Shown: positions 32,006 to 40,849, counted from the stretch's first letter. The stretch is 64,000 nt of DNA from Botryobacter ruber (GCF_003347595.2 NZ_QCZK02000061.1:62001-126000), one strand, 5' to 3'. Translations and numbers: made by a program. The notes: generated by a model from the letters alone, not told the origin.

Positions 32006-32678
32006 GCATTTTTGTTTAATAGGCTGTAGGGCACTTACTATGAAAATGCCCAAAAGGTTATAACGTACCGAAACGGTAGCTTAATCTGGTTAAAAAGCAG
32101 GTTTTTCATTCACCTGAACAAGTAAATAGTACCTGCTCATGCTGTTGCGTGTATGAACGGTATCTGAAACGATAAGATACAATTCCTATTATATATTATT
32201 TTCAAAATTCCCGGTTCCGGGCGCTTTGCAGGCAGGTGCAGTGGCTGTGGTGGCTGGAGCAGCAGATTTAATACGGCAAACCGACAATTAATAAACGACT
32301 TGCTTTTACTAATAAATGTAAATTTCACTATTCTAACAACGAAACCGCTCCAAAAACTACCGGCTGCAGGAATAACCGTCTTTTATTGCCATCAAAACCC
32401 ACCCTTTGCGCCTACATAGTATTTCAGCAGCAGGCCCGCAGACACCCATTTTCCTAAAAACTGAATATCAGGTATTTATTTTTTAAAAATAAGTGTAACT
32501 ACGTAGTGTATCTTATTTTCATTTTTGTAAATTTAGTACCTAAAATTGCTACAAAAGCAAGACGACAGAAAAACTCAGCTGATGTACCTACATAGCACAG
32601 CAGCTCGGGTGGCAAAAATGGACTTTATTTGTAACGGTAACAGAAATGACCGGGGGTTAAAACTAAAAAGAAAAAGTT
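32006..32678. other. Divergent intergenic region between the cytomotive run and the STAS gene
   Basis: This 673-bp AT-rich gap holds no gene. It must contain promoters for both directions. No exact TAnnTTTG box was seen; the nearest minus-strand candidate is TATAACCTTTTG around 32053-32064. One dispersed 35-bp repeat lies at 32232. The stretch 32460-32560 is strongly AT-rich and could hold the STAS-gene promoter. Confidence 0.5.
32232..32266 (-). repeat. Dispersed 35-bp repeat, copy 6 (reverse)
   Basis: GCAGTGGCTGTGGTGGCTGG followed by AGCAGCAGA. Confidence 0.75.
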
Positions 32679-33020
32679 ATGACTTACTTTAGGATAAATC
32701 ATAGAACTTTAGGGAGCGAGACGGTAGTAACCCTGTATGGAGAGTTAGATGCACATACGTGTGTGCTGGCAGACAACAAATTAGAAGAGGCCGTAGAGAC
32801 AGATGCGAAAAAACTGATCCTGGACTGTAGCCAGTTAAACTATATCTCGTCGGCTGGAATCGGCGTGCTGCTGGCTCATTTTCAGACCTGTAGCGGCAAA
32901 AACACGACGATGGTTTTTTTCGGCCTGCAACCTAAAGTCCGTAAAATCATTGAGATACTGGGCCTGGAGCGCGTGTTTTCTATCAAAGAAAATTTTAAGG
33001 AAGCGCTGCTTTCCAACTAA
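32679..33020 (+). CDS. STAS-domain anti-anti-sigma factor-like protein
   Basis: This 113-residue single-domain protein is a SpoIIAA/RsbV-type STAS protein. VVTLYGELDAHTCVLADNKL forms the first strands. LILDCSQLNYISSAGIGVLL (residues about 46 to 65) is the family signature, with the phosphorylatable serine in the SSAG loop. The C-terminal helix reads KVRKIIEILGLERVFSI. Such proteins sequester anti-sigma kinases when unphosphorylated. No RsbW-like kinase or PP2C phosphatase is adjacent. It is divergent from the cytomotive run, so a regulatory link to that run is possible but unproven. Confidence 0.92.
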   Translation: MTYFRINHRTLGSETVVTLYGELDAHTCVLADNKLEEAVETDAKKLILDCSQLNYISSAGIGVLLAHFQTCSGKNTTMVFFGLQPKVRKIIEILGLERVFSIKENFKEALLSN

Positions 33021-33111
33021 TCCGGCGAGTATAGCTGCAGCCTTCCGGACTGTTACCCTTTTTTCCAGGTTTACTTCCTACTTACAAGCAGGCCCGCCCG
33101 GACGATCATGT

Positions 33112-33145
33112 GCGGGTGCAGCGGCTGTGGTGGCTGCTGCAGTAA
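33112..33145 (-). repeat. Dispersed 35-bp repeat, copy 7 (reverse)
   Basis: GCAGCGGCTGTGGTGGCTGC followed by TGCAGTAAA. With the next copy it forms an inverted pair around about 70 bp. Confidence 0.75.
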
Positions 33146-33214
33146 AGCTTATTATTGTCTGAACCGGGACTAAACAGATTTAGGGATTTCACAGATCATC
33201 TTCTTCGAAAAAAG

Positions 33215-33250
33215 TCTGCTGCTGCAGTCACCACAGCCGCTGCTGCACCA
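33215..33250 (+). repeat. Dispersed 35-bp repeat, copy 8 (forward)
   Basis: CTGCTGCAGTCACCACAGCC followed by GCTGCTGCACCA. The right arm of an inverted pair with the copy at 33112; the 314-bp gap around them holds no gene. Confidence 0.75.
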
Positions 33251-33270
33251 TGTTAGTCGGTAAAAGGTAG

Positions 33271-33312
33271 ATAAAAAAAACCCGTCCGGCGCTCGGTAGC
33301 ACCGGACGGGTT
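33271..33312 (-). terminator. Rho-independent terminator of the DUF2231 gene
   Basis: CCCGTCCGG and CCGGACGGG form a strong stem around a 12-base loop. On the minus strand it is followed by a run of eight T, about 25 bp after the stop at 33335. Confidence 0.88.
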
Positions 33313-33334
33313 GGATAAATTTTGTCGGCTGACA

Positions 33335-33826
33335 TTAAAAACCGGCACAGTCGGAAGCAGGCATATTTACGCCGCCTCCCTGCTGGTACACGACCTGCGC
33401 TCCCAGGTGGCCGGTATACGCCAGTACCACAGAACCGGCCAGCAGCAGCAGCACAAGGAGCAGTTGAAAAAACCTGGAATTTCCTTTCAAAAAAGGCAGG
33501 TTCCTGCCCAGGTCCATTACTGCTCCTGCCGAAAAAATATACGCCAGCGCATACGCAGACAGTTCGTGGTCTTTTAATACAGTCGGGTCACAAATCTTCC
33601 GGGCAACAATTCCTTCCGCCAGGTTGCCGGTATAAATACTGAACCAGGCTGCCAGGCATCCGGCATACAAGAGGTAGGAACCACTCCTTTGCCAGAAAAA
33701 CGCCACCCCTTCCCGCAAAAAAAGACCGGCCAGCTTTGCTACCGTTGCCAGCAGCAGCAGCGTTATCGGGAAATGGAGGGTAAGCGGGTGCCAGAGTTCC
33801 GTTCTCCAGAAGCTGGTGTCGATCAT
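33335..33826 (-). CDS. DUF2231 family membrane protein
   Basis: A 163-residue integral membrane protein with four hydrophobic segments. Family features are WHPLTLHFPITLLLLATVAK near the N-terminus (the HPxxxHFPI motif) and VVLAYTGHLGAQVVYQQGGG near the C-terminus (the GHLGAQxVYxxG motif). KDHELSAYALAYIFSAGAVM lies between. The conserved histidines suggest haem or metal binding, and DUF2231 proteins often occur beside cytochromes, but the function is not established. The gene lies 2 bp after the small lipoprotein gene on the same strand, so both probably share the promoter near 34171. Confidence 0.87.
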   Translation of the reverse strand: MIDTSFWRTELWHPLTLHFPITLLLLATVAKLAGLFLREGVAFFWQRSGSYLLYAGCLAAWFSIYTGNLAEGIVARKICDPTVLKDHELSAYALAYIFSAGAVMDLGRNLPFLKGNSRFFQLLLVLLLLAGSVVLAYTGHLGAQVVYQQGGGVNMPASDCAGF

Positions 33827-33828
33827 GC

Positions 33829-34143
33829 CTACTCCAGTATTCTGACAGCTTTCGGGTCGAGCCTGTTGCCTACTTTCTCCACTTCTACTTCTACCTTACC
33901 ACCTTCTTCCAGCTGGTCGAAAGGTACGGCTTCGCCATTCCTGGTAAGGGTGGTTGATTCTGTGAAGTACAGTTCCAGGCGTTTGTCATCGTCTGTTTTA
34001 ACATAGATTTCCGATTTTTCAGCCTCTACTTCATCAATCGTGCCGGTGTAAGTGCCAGATTCTACCACATCGGTGCTCTCTCCGCAGGCATACAGGAAAG
34101 GAACGAATAACAGGGCAAGCGCAAATGTCTTTAAACTTTTCAT
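33829..34143 (-). CDS. Small lipoprotein of unknown function
   Basis: A 104-residue lipoprotein: MKSLKTFALALLFVPFLYAC is the signal with lipobox LYAC. The mature domain (about 80 residues) is acidic and strand-rich: GTYTGTIDEVEAEKSEIYVK, KRLELYFTESTTLTRNGEAV and GGKVEVEVEKVGNRLDPKAV. This looks like a small OB-like or DUF5666-type barrel, of which some bind cations. It overlaps no gene and is followed 2 bp later by the DUF2231 membrane protein; the two likely act together in the envelope. Confidence 0.78.
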   Translation of the reverse strand: MKSLKTFALALLFVPFLYACGESTDVVESGTYTGTIDEVEAEKSEIYVKTDDDKRLELYFTESTTLTRNGEAVPFDQLEEGGKVEVEVEKVGNRLDPKAVRILE

Positions 34144-34170
34144 AGTAGATATGTTTTATATTTTTATTCT

Positions 34171-34178
34171 CAAATATA
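34171..34178 (-). promoter_or_regulatory. Candidate -7 box for the lipoprotein/DUF2231 pair
   Basis: Minus-strand TATATTTG matches the Bacteroidota -7 consensus TAnnTTTG exactly, 28 bp before the ATG at 34143. No convincing -33 TTTG was seen at the right distance. Confidence 0.5.
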
Positions 34179-34419
34179 AGATAAAAACCATACAGTAGGC
34201 TAATTTTTAATTAGTCTATCTCTTTTTATTGTTTGCCTAACGATGCAATACGGGAAGCTGTACGTGCTGTTGATCCTGTTTCACGTTCGTTTTCGCTCAA
34301 AACGGACTGACATTTTTCTTCTGCTGCTGCCACCACTGCTTTACCTGCTCCTCAAGTGCCCCGGACTGCTGCTGCTTAACAAGTTCCTGATGCTTATTTA
34401 AAATAATTTTAAATAAGTC

Positions 34420-34450
34420 TTGCCTCACATGATTCAGTACCTTAGCTTTG
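34420..34450 (+). promoter_or_regulatory. Bacteroidota-type promoter of the iron operon
   Basis: TTG at 34420, a 20-bp spacer, then TAGCTTTG at 34443-34450, an exact TAnnTTTG -7 box. The predicted transcription start is near 34457, which lies inside the adjacent palindrome. Confidence 0.65.
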
Positions 34451-34455
34451 CATCA

Positions 34456-34478
34456 TTATTTAGATTAAATCTAATTAA
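34456..34478. promoter_or_regulatory. Palindromic operator, probable Fur-type box
   Basis: TTATTTAGATT, one central A, then AATCTAATTAA: 11-bp arms with one mismatch, core TTAGATTAAATCTAA. It lies just after the -7 box and 19 bp before the DUF4856 start codon, a position suited to repression. A ferric-uptake-regulator site is inferred from the downstream iron genes. Confidence 0.6.
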
Positions 34479-34497
34479 AACTCTAACATCCTTTACT

Positions 34498-35598
34498 ATG
34501 TTCACATCCTTAAAAAGTAAAACCTTTGTCTTTGCAGCACTTGCTTCCAGCCTGATTTTCAGTTCCTGCTCCGATGATAAAGACAAGGACCCTTCCTACA
34601 CCGTACCGCAGACCTACAACTTTGCAAACGTAAATTACTCCGGCCAGACAGCCCGGATCAATATGCTGTCGGAGTTGGATGCTTATATTAAAACAGCAAA
34701 CAACGGTGATGTGCTGAGTGCCCAGAAGCTGAAGGACATGTATGCCAACACAAACAACCGCTTCTCCGACCAGAGCCTGAACACGTCCGGCAAACAGTTG
34801 AAAGACAAAACCATCCTGACAGCCCAGTCTGTGTTTGAAAACTATTTCGACAAAGTGGCACAGGCCAGCCAGTCGGCAGGATTGCCTGCCGTAGAAGGAA
34901 TTTCAGGCGGAATTTTAACTACTGCCGATAACAAAAACTACCTTGTTGATGCAAACGGGGTAGAGCTTGCCCAGGTAATCCAGAAAGGCCTGATGGGCGC
35001 TGTGTTCTATTTCCAGGCCGTAGATTCTTACCTGACAGCCGAAAAAACAGGTGAAGCCGTTGATAATACGAATGTGACAGAAGGCGAAGGCACCAAAATG
35101 GAACACCACTTCGACGAGGCCTTCGGTTACTTTGGCGCTCCCATCGATTTCCCGGCCAACCTGAACAACCTGAAGTTCTGGGCCAACTACAGCAACCAGC
35201 TCGACAGCAGGCTGAACAGCAACAAAACCATGATGGATGCCTTCCTGAAAGGACGTGCCGCCATTTCTGCGAAAGACAAAGCGGCCAAAGACGCTGCCAT
35301 CAGCACCATCCGTTCCGAGTGGGAGCGCATTGTAGCTGCTTCAGCCATTCATGAACTGAACGCCGCCAAAACCAACCTGGCCGACCAGGCGAAAAAAAGC
35401 CACTACCTGTCAGAAGCCATTGGTTTTGTAATGAGCCTGCAATATAAAACCGACCGCAAACTGACCAACACCCAATACAACCAGGTAATGTCTGCAATAG
35501 GCACGAACCTGTACGAAACCGATGCTGCCGACATAGCTGCAGCGATAGATGTCCTGAGTGCTGCTTACGGCATGGATACTATCAAAGCCCAGCTGTAG
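34498..35598 (+). CDS. DUF4856 family lipoprotein
   Basis: A 366-residue outer-membrane lipoprotein. The frame is open from 34420, but the ATG at 34498 gives MFTSLKSKTFVFAALASSLIFSSC, a signal with lipobox SSC; upstream residues would be untranslated leader. The mature part begins TYNFANVNYSGQTARINMLS, the usual DUF4856 N-terminus, and contains EGTKMEHHFDEAFGYFGAPI and WERIVAASAIHELNAAKTNL. The HHFDEAFGYFG block with paired histidines and acids suggests metal binding. The family is regularly found beside imelysin-like and TonB-receptor genes in Bacteroidota iron loci, as here. It is the first gene of a four-gene operon. Confidence 0.87.
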   Translation: MFTSLKSKTFVFAALASSLIFSSCSDDKDKDPSYTVPQTYNFANVNYSGQTARINMLSELDAYIKTANNGDVLSAQKLKDMYANTNNRFSDQSLNTSGKQLKDKTILTAQSVFENYFDKVAQASQSAGLPAVEGISGGILTTADNKNYLVDANGVELAQVIQKGLMGAVFYFQAVDSYLTAEKTGEAVDNTNVTEGEGTKMEHHFDEAFGYFGAPIDFPANLNNLKFWANYSNQLDSRLNSNKTMMDAFLKGRAAISAKDKAAKDAAISTIRSEWERIVAASAIHELNAAKTNLADQAKKSHYLSEAIGFVMSLQYKTDRKLTNTQYNQVMSAIGTNLYETDAADIAAAIDVLSAAYGMDTIKAQL

Positions 35599-35684
35599 CA
35601 GCTGCCTGAACTTACGAGTCTGAAATAACGAGCAGCAGCTACGGCAGAGAATGCCCTGGCTGCTGCTACTTTCATAATACCTGC

Positions 35685-36797
35685 ATGCTATTGATACGAA
35701 AATATACGTTTGCTGCACTTGCCTGCCTGGCCACACTGGCCGGCTGTGGCGATAACGGAGAAGACAATCCGAAAACAGAATATGACCGCAAGGCCATGCT
35801 GACCAACTATGCCGATAACCTGATTGTTCCGGGTTACGAGGCGCTGAAATCGGAAACCGACCAGCTGGCAACTGCTGTCGCGGCTTTCACGGCTAATCCG
35901 ACTGCGGCTACGCTGGCTACTGCCCGTACAGAATACCAGGAGGCTTACCTGGCCTGGCAGGACGTGAGTGTGTATGAATTTGGTCCGGCAGACGAGCAGA
36001 TGCTGCGCAACAGCCTCAACATCTACCCCACCTCAGCCACCCAGATCGAAAGCAATATTTCGTCGGGTACTTACGATTTGCAGACAACGGCAAATCTTTC
36101 GGCCAAAGGTTTTCCAGCCCTGGATTACCTGCTCTACGGTGCTGCGACGGATGCTGAACTGCTGAACCAGTATACCACCGGCGCCCAGGCAGCCAACCGT
36201 AATAAATACCTGCAGGATATTACCAACCTCATCAGCCAGCAAGCCAATGCCACCTACACCGGCTGGACCAGCGGCAATACAGCACAAAGCTTCAAAGAAT
36301 CGGGTGGCACGGCAGTAGGCAGTGCAGTAGGCAACCTGGTAAACCAGTTCAACTCCGACATCGACATGACCAAACGGTTTAAAGTAGGCATTCCGTCGGG
36401 CCGGTTTACAGGTGGCACGCCTGTTCCGGACCGGGTGGAGGCGTTCTACAGCCAGCAGTCGCTTGCCCTGCTGGAACGCAACCTGCGCGCCCAGAAAGCC
36501 ATTTTCATGGGTGTTTCAGCTAATAGCACCAACGGCCCTGGCCTGGATGATTACCTGGACCACGTGGAGGCCAAGTACGGCAACACAACGCTGGCCAACG
36601 CGATCATACAACAATACGATGCTGCACTGGCAGCCGTAGCAGCTGTACCTGCCCCGCTGGGGCAGGCTGTTACCAGCAATACACAGGCCGTTACCAAGGT
36701 TTATGACGAGCTGCAGAAGCTCATTGTGCTTACCAAAACGGATATGCCCGCCGCACTGGGCGTTGCCATTACCTACACCGACAACGACGGCGACTAG
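35685..36797 (+). CDS. Imelysin family iron-regulated lipoprotein
   Basis: A 370-residue lipoprotein (MLLIRKYTFAALACLATLAGC; lipobox LAGC). The imelysin/EfeO-like helical domain shows MLTNYADNLIVPGYEALKSE, RTEYQEAYLAWQDVSVYEFG, and KGFPALDYLLYGAA near residue 145, which is the family's GxxAxxYLL motif. DYLDHVEAKYGNTTLANAI and a final helix follow. The classical GxHxxE peptidase-like motif is not evident, as in other iron-binding imelysins. It probably binds or presents iron at the cell surface. It begins 86 bp after the DUF4856 stop; an imperfect hairpin lies in that gap. Confidence 0.87.
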   Translation: MLLIRKYTFAALACLATLAGCGDNGEDNPKTEYDRKAMLTNYADNLIVPGYEALKSETDQLATAVAAFTANPTAATLATARTEYQEAYLAWQDVSVYEFGPADEQMLRNSLNIYPTSATQIESNISSGTYDLQTTANLSAKGFPALDYLLYGAATDAELLNQYTTGAQAANRNKYLQDITNLISQQANATYTGWTSGNTAQSFKESGGTAVGSAVGNLVNQFNSDIDMTKRFKVGIPSGRFTGGTPVPDRVEAFYSQQSLALLERNLRAQKAIFMGVSANSTNGPGLDDYLDHVEAKYGNTTLANAIIQQYDAALAAVAAVPAPLGQAVTSNTQAVTKVYDELQKLIVLTKTDMPAALGVAITYTDNDGD

Positions 36798-36831
36798 CGC
36801 TGATAAAAGACCTGTAATGCAGAATACCCGG

Positions 36832-36873
36832 AGCAGAACAGCTGTACGACAACCCGTACAACCGTTCTGCTTC
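36832..36873 (+). promoter_or_regulatory. Imperfect hairpin inside the iron operon
   Basis: AGCAGAAC and TGTACG on the left pair with CGTACA and GTTCTGCT on the right. There is no T run. It may be an RNA-processing or stability element between the imelysin and HTTM genes. Confidence 0.4.
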
Positions 36874-36889
36874 CTTAGCTAATAACAAC

Positions 36890-38272
36890 ATGCTCCAGAA
36901 GCTGAAACCTTTCCTGACAGCCCCTGTTTCTGCCGCTCCGCTGGCGGTTTTCCGCATTATTTTTGGCGGGATGATGCTGGTCAGTATGCTGCGCTTCATG
37001 CTGAAAGGTTGGGTAACGGAGCTGTATGTGCAGCCGAAGGTATACTTTCCTTACTACGGTTTTGAGTGGGTGAAGCCGCTGGGCGAGCAGGGCATGTATG
37101 CCTTGTTTGGGCTGATGGCACTCTCGGCGCTGGGGCTAATGCTGGGGCTCTTCTACCGTTGGTCGGCAGTGCTGTTTTTCCTGAGCTTTACCTATGTGGA
37201 GCTGATCGACAAAACCAATTACCTGAACCACTACTACTTTGTGAGCATCGTGGCTTTCCTGCTGCTGCTGGTGCCGGCACACCGTCACTTTTCGCTGGAT
37301 GTGCTGCGAAAACCTGCGCTGTGGGTAAGCCGGGTACCGCGCTGGACGGTGCTCATCTTTCAGCTGCAGCTGGGGCTGGTATATTTTTACGCCGGCGTAG
37401 CCAAACTAAACCCGGACTGGTTGCTGGAGGCGATGCCGCTGCGCTACTGGCTTCCGGCCAAAACACACCTGCCCCTCATCGGCCCGCTGTTTGACGAGGT
37501 GTTGGTAGCCTATTTCTTCTGCTGGTTCGGCGCCCTCTACGACCTGACTATCCCCTTTTTCCTGGCCTGGCGCCGCAGCCGCCTGCCGGCCTATGCCACG
37601 GTCATTGTGTTTCATGTATTCACGGCGCTGCTGTTCCAGATCGGCATGTTCCCTTACATCATGATGGTGAGCACGCTGGTGTTCTTCTCCGAAAGCTTTC
37701 ACCTGCGGGTACTGCAGACGTTCCGGGGCTGGTTTAACGTACGGCTTTCTTTCAGCCAGAAAGTGGCAGAGGTTACCCCGCTCATGCAGCGGTTGCTCCC
37801 GGGCCTGCTGGCGGTGCATTTTGTGTTGCAGCTGCTCGTGCCCTGGCGTTTCCTGCTTTACCCGGACAAGCTTTTCTGGACCGAGCAGGGCTACCGTTTT
37901 TCGTGGCGGGTGATGCTGATGGAGAAAACCGGGACCGCTTTCTTTTATGTGCGCGACCCACGCACCGGCCGCGAATCCGAAATTGTGAACCGCGATTACC
38001 TGACGCCGAACCAGGAAAAAATGATGGCCTCGCAACCGGATATGCTGCTGCAGTTTGCGCACCTGCTGCGGGATGATTATAAAAGCAAAGGCATCCGGAA
38101 TCCGCAGGTTCGCGCCGAGGTCTATGTCAGCCTGAACGGGCGCGGCAGCCGGCCCTATATTGACCCTACAGTTAACCTGGCGGCAGAACAGGAAAGTTTT
38201 CTGCCCAAAACCTGGATTTTACCTTTTGAAGAAAACGCACTGCCGCAAACCGCTGTGGTGCAAAAGAAATAA
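36890..38272 (+). CDS. HTTM-domain membrane protein (gamma-carboxylase-like)
   Basis: A 460-residue protein with an N-terminal HTTM domain, the membrane fold of vitamin-K-dependent gamma-carboxylase. Residues 13 to about 320 contain several membrane helices. Typical blocks are AAPLAVFRIIFGGMMLVSML, DKTNYLNHYYFVSIVAFLLL (the NHYY motif holding conserved His and Asn), VYFYAGVAKLNPDWLLEAMP and FHVFTALLFQIGMFPYIMM. The C-terminal 130 residues are soluble and probably periplasmic. In Bacteroidota, HTTM proteins are typically encoded between imelysin and TonB-receptor genes, as here, but their reaction in iron loci is unknown. The stop is 3 bp from the receptor start. Confidence 0.9.
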   Translation: MLQKLKPFLTAPVSAAPLAVFRIIFGGMMLVSMLRFMLKGWVTELYVQPKVYFPYYGFEWVKPLGEQGMYALFGLMALSALGLMLGLFYRWSAVLFFLSFTYVELIDKTNYLNHYYFVSIVAFLLLLVPAHRHFSLDVLRKPALWVSRVPRWTVLIFQLQLGLVYFYAGVAKLNPDWLLEAMPLRYWLPAKTHLPLIGPLFDEVLVAYFFCWFGALYDLTIPFFLAWRRSRLPAYATVIVFHVFTALLFQIGMFPYIMMVSTLVFFSESFHLRVLQTFRGWFNVRLSFSQKVAEVTPLMQRLLPGLLAVHFVLQLLVPWRFLLYPDKLFWTEQGYRFSWRVMLMEKTGTAFFYVRDPRTGRESEIVNRDYLTPNQEKMMASQPDMLLQFAHLLRDDYKSKGIRNPQVRAEVYVSLNGRGSRPYIDPTVNLAAEQESFLPKTWILPFEENALPQTAVVQKK

Positions 38273-38275
38273 AAC

Positions 38276-40708
38276 ATGTACTGGTGTAAGTTTATTCTCG
38301 TTAGCCTGTTTTTCCTTTGCAGCATACCGGCTGCACTGGCACAAACCTTTGCAATTTCCGGTCGCGTTACGAATGCCGATACGGGTAAGCCGGTGCCACA
38401 GGCCGAGGTGATCATCAGCAACACGGGCAGCATCGCCAAAGCAGACGCACAGGGAAAATACCAACTCGGCAACCTCCGTGCAGGCACCTACACCCTCACC
38501 GCCTTCGGCAACGGCCACAGCAGCAGCGCCAGGCAGGTAACCATCGGTCAGGCCGATGTACTGTTAAATTTTGAACTGAAGCCGCTGGAGGTAAGCCTGC
38601 GCACGGTAAACGTAAAGAACCAGCGCGAACAGACCTTTGGCATTACCCGCCTGCACGGCGTGGAAGGAGCCGCCATTTACGAAGCCAAGAAAAGCGAAGT
38701 GGTGGTACTGGACGATGTGGTTGCCAATAAAGCCACCAACAACAGCCGCCAGGTGTTCAGCCGCGTGGCGGGACTTAATATCTGGGAGAGCGACGGCGCC
38801 GGCTTGCAGCTCGGCATCGGTGGCCGCGGCCTCAGCCCGAACCGCACCTCCAACTTCAACACCCGCCAGAACGGCTACGACATCAGCGCCGACGCCCTGG
38901 GCTACCCGGAAAGCTACTACACCCCTCCCACCGAAGCAGTCGACAGGATAGAAGTGGTGCGTGGCGCGGCCTCACTGCAATACGGCACCCAGTTTGGCGG
39001 CATGATCAATTTTGTAATGAAAGAAGGAACGCAGGAAAAGCCGTTCGAACTTGTATCGCGCCAGACGGTCGGTTCCTGGGGCCTGTTTAACACCTTCAAC
39101 AGCATCAGCGGCAACAAAGGCAAATTCCATTACTACGGCTACTACCAGTACAAGCGCGGCGACGGCTGGCGCCAAAATTCCGGTTTCGATGCCCACACCG
39201 CCTTCGGCACCGTCCACTACACCCCGAGCGATAAGATCGAACTGAAATTCGATTACACCTTTATGGATTACCTGGCCCAGCAGCCCGGCGGCCTGACCGA
39301 TCTTGAATTTGAGCAGGATGCCCGCCAATCGAAGCGCGACCGGAACTGGTTTAAAGTGAACTGGAACCTGCTGGCCCTCTCGCTGGACTACCGCCTGAGC
39401 GACCGCACCAGGCTGAACGTGCGCAACTTTGGCTTACTGGCGCAGCGCGATGCACTTGGGTTTATGGGCAAAATCAGTCGTCCCGATGACCTTACCGCGC
39501 CACGTCTCCTGCTGCAGGACCAGTTCAACAACTACGGCAACGAAACCCGGCTCATCCACCACTACGACATCCGGAATTTGTTCTCTACCGTGCTGGTTGG
39601 CACCCGCTACTACCATGGCTCCACAAACCAGTTGCAGGGAGATGGTTCTGTTGCTTCGGATGCTGATTTCAGGTTCTACGGCGAAACAGGTGCCCCAAAC
39701 AAATCGAGCTACGACTACCTGAGCCGCAACTTTGCCCTTTTTACTGAAAACATCTTCCGGATTTCACCTAAACTGAGCGCTACCCCCGGGATTCGCTACG
39801 AGTGGATTAACACCAATGCCGACGGCAGTTACCGCGATGCTGTGCCCGACCAGGCTGGTAACATTGTAAGTGACAGGAATGTGCCTGAAAACCGCAGCAA
39901 CTCCCGAAACATCCTGCTGCTGGGTTTGGGGCTGAGTTACAAGCCATCGGAAAAAATCGAGGTCTACGGCAACCTGTCGCAGAATTACCGTGCTATCAAC
40001 TTCAATGATATGCGCGTGATCAACCCGAACCAGTTCGTAGATCAGAACCTGCAGGACGAGAGCGGCTACAGTGCCGACCTGGGCTTCCGGGGTAACCTCA
40101 ACGGACTTTTGCATTTCGACGCCAGCCTTTTTCATATTGCTTACAAAAACCGCATCAACCTCCGGTATATTGACAACACCGTATACCTTATCCGAACCAA
40201 CGTAGGCGACTCGCGCAATACCGGGCTGGAAACCTTTGTAGAGGCAGATCTGCTCAAGTTCTTTTATGGCAAAGAGCATGCGACCAGCCTTTCCGCCTTT
40301 TCAAACATCACCTTGGTTACTACCAGGTACTACAGCCCATTTAAAACCATTGATGGAAACGAAGTGGAACTGGCACCACCGGTTATTGCCAAATTTGGTC
40401 TGTCCTTCAAACGCAAAAATCTGAAGCTGGCATACCAGTATGCTTACACTGCTTCCCAATATACAGATGCAGCCAACTCTGGTAAAATGGGCGAGCGAGA
40501 CCCTACTGCCGTAGTCGGCAAAATACCCGCTTACGATGTAATGGACTTATCGGCCAGCTACACCTACAAGTGCTTCACGCTAGAGACGGGTATCAACAAC
40601 CTGGCCAATGCAACCTACTTCACACGACGCGCCACCGGCTATCCGGGTCCGGGTATTATCCCGTCGGATGCCCGCAATTACTATGTCACCCTGCAGCTGA
40701 AACTATAG
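38276..40708 (+). CDS. TonB-dependent receptor, FecA-like
   Basis: An 810-residue outer-membrane transporter. A signal peptide (residues 1 to about 22, ending ALAQ) is followed by a carboxypeptidase-regulatory-like domain (ISGRVTNADTGKPVPQAEVI). The plug (residues about 125 to 250) includes VDRIEVVRGAASLQYGTQFG, the TonB plug signature, then a 22-strand barrel ending YYVTLQLKL with its terminal aromatic/leucine pattern. The plug sequence GIGGRGLSPNRTSNFNTRQN resembles Fe(III)-dicitrate receptors of the FecA type. It is the last gene of the operon and should import a ferric chelate. No SusD partner is present, which fits a siderophore or citrate receptor rather than a glycan one. Confidence 0.92.
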   Translation: MYWCKFILVSLFFLCSIPAALAQTFAISGRVTNADTGKPVPQAEVIISNTGSIAKADAQGKYQLGNLRAGTYTLTAFGNGHSSSARQVTIGQADVLLNFELKPLEVSLRTVNVKNQREQTFGITRLHGVEGAAIYEAKKSEVVVLDDVVANKATNNSRQVFSRVAGLNIWESDGAGLQLGIGGRGLSPNRTSNFNTRQNGYDISADALGYPESYYTPPTEAVDRIEVVRGAASLQYGTQFGGMINFVMKEGTQEKPFELVSRQTVGSWGLFNTFNSISGNKGKFHYYGYYQYKRGDGWRQNSGFDAHTAFGTVHYTPSDKIELKFDYTFMDYLAQQPGGLTDLEFEQDARQSKRDRNWFKVNWNLLALSLDYRLSDRTRLNVRNFGLLAQRDALGFMGKISRPDDLTAPRLLLQDQFNNYGNETRLIHHYDIRNLFSTVLVGTRYYHGSTNQLQGDGSVASDADFRFYGETGAPNKSSYDYLSRNFALFTENIFRISPKLSATPGIRYEWINTNADGSYRDAVPDQAGNIVSDRNVPENRSNSRNILLLGLGLSYKPSEKIEVYGNLSQNYRAINFNDMRVINPNQFVDQNLQDESGYSADLGFRGNLNGLLHFDASLFHIAYKNRINLRYIDNTVYLIRTNVGDSRNTGLETFVEADLLKFFYGKEHATSLSAFSNITLVTTRYYSPFKTIDGNEVELAPPVIAKFGLSFKRKNLKLAYQYAYTASQYTDAANSGKMGERDPTAVVGKIPAYDVMDLSASYTYKCFTLETGINNLANATYFTRRATGYPGPGIIPSDARNYYVTLQLKL

Positions 40709-40726
40709 TGGCAGCTGCAGCGAAAT
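40708..40726 (-). repeat. Dispersed 35-bp repeat, copy 9 (reverse, half copy)
   Basis: GTGGCAGCTGCAGCGAAAT, starting at the last base of the receptor stop codon. Only the right half of the consensus is present. Confidence 0.6.
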
Positions 40727-40757
40727 AAAAAACAAGCATTCCTGACTTCCTTTAGCC

Positions 40758-40791
40758 TTCTGCTCCTGCCACCACAGCCTCTGCTCCTCTT
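40758..40791 (+). repeat. Dispersed 35-bp repeat, copy 10 (forward)
   Basis: CTGCTCCTGCCACCACAGCC followed by TCTGCTCCTCTT. Inverted relative to the half copy at 40708. Confidence 0.78.
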
Positions 40792-40804
40792 CTGCAGGTT
40801 CAGA

Positions 40805-40849
40805 AAAGAAAAAATCAGCACCCGGGCTTTTTGCTGCCCTGATGCTGAC
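40805..40849 (-). terminator. Rho-independent terminator of the phosphorylase gene
   Basis: On the minus strand TCAGCATCAGGGC pairs with GCCCGGGTGCTGA (one bulge) and is followed by six T. It lies 27 bp after the stop at 40876. Confidence 0.8.

Larger units (their letters stand above)
34144..34497. other. Divergent regulatory region
   Basis: This 354-bp gap holds the promoters of both flanking units (see the separate entries), the palindromic operator, and a degenerate member of the 35-bp repeat family at 34321-34355 (CTGCTGCTGCCACCACTGCT). No gene. Confidence 0.65.

Noticed and set aside
38276..40708. SusC-type glycan receptor
   Set aside because: No SusD gene follows, and the plug and the neighbours (imelysin, DUF4856, HTTM) point to iron uptake.
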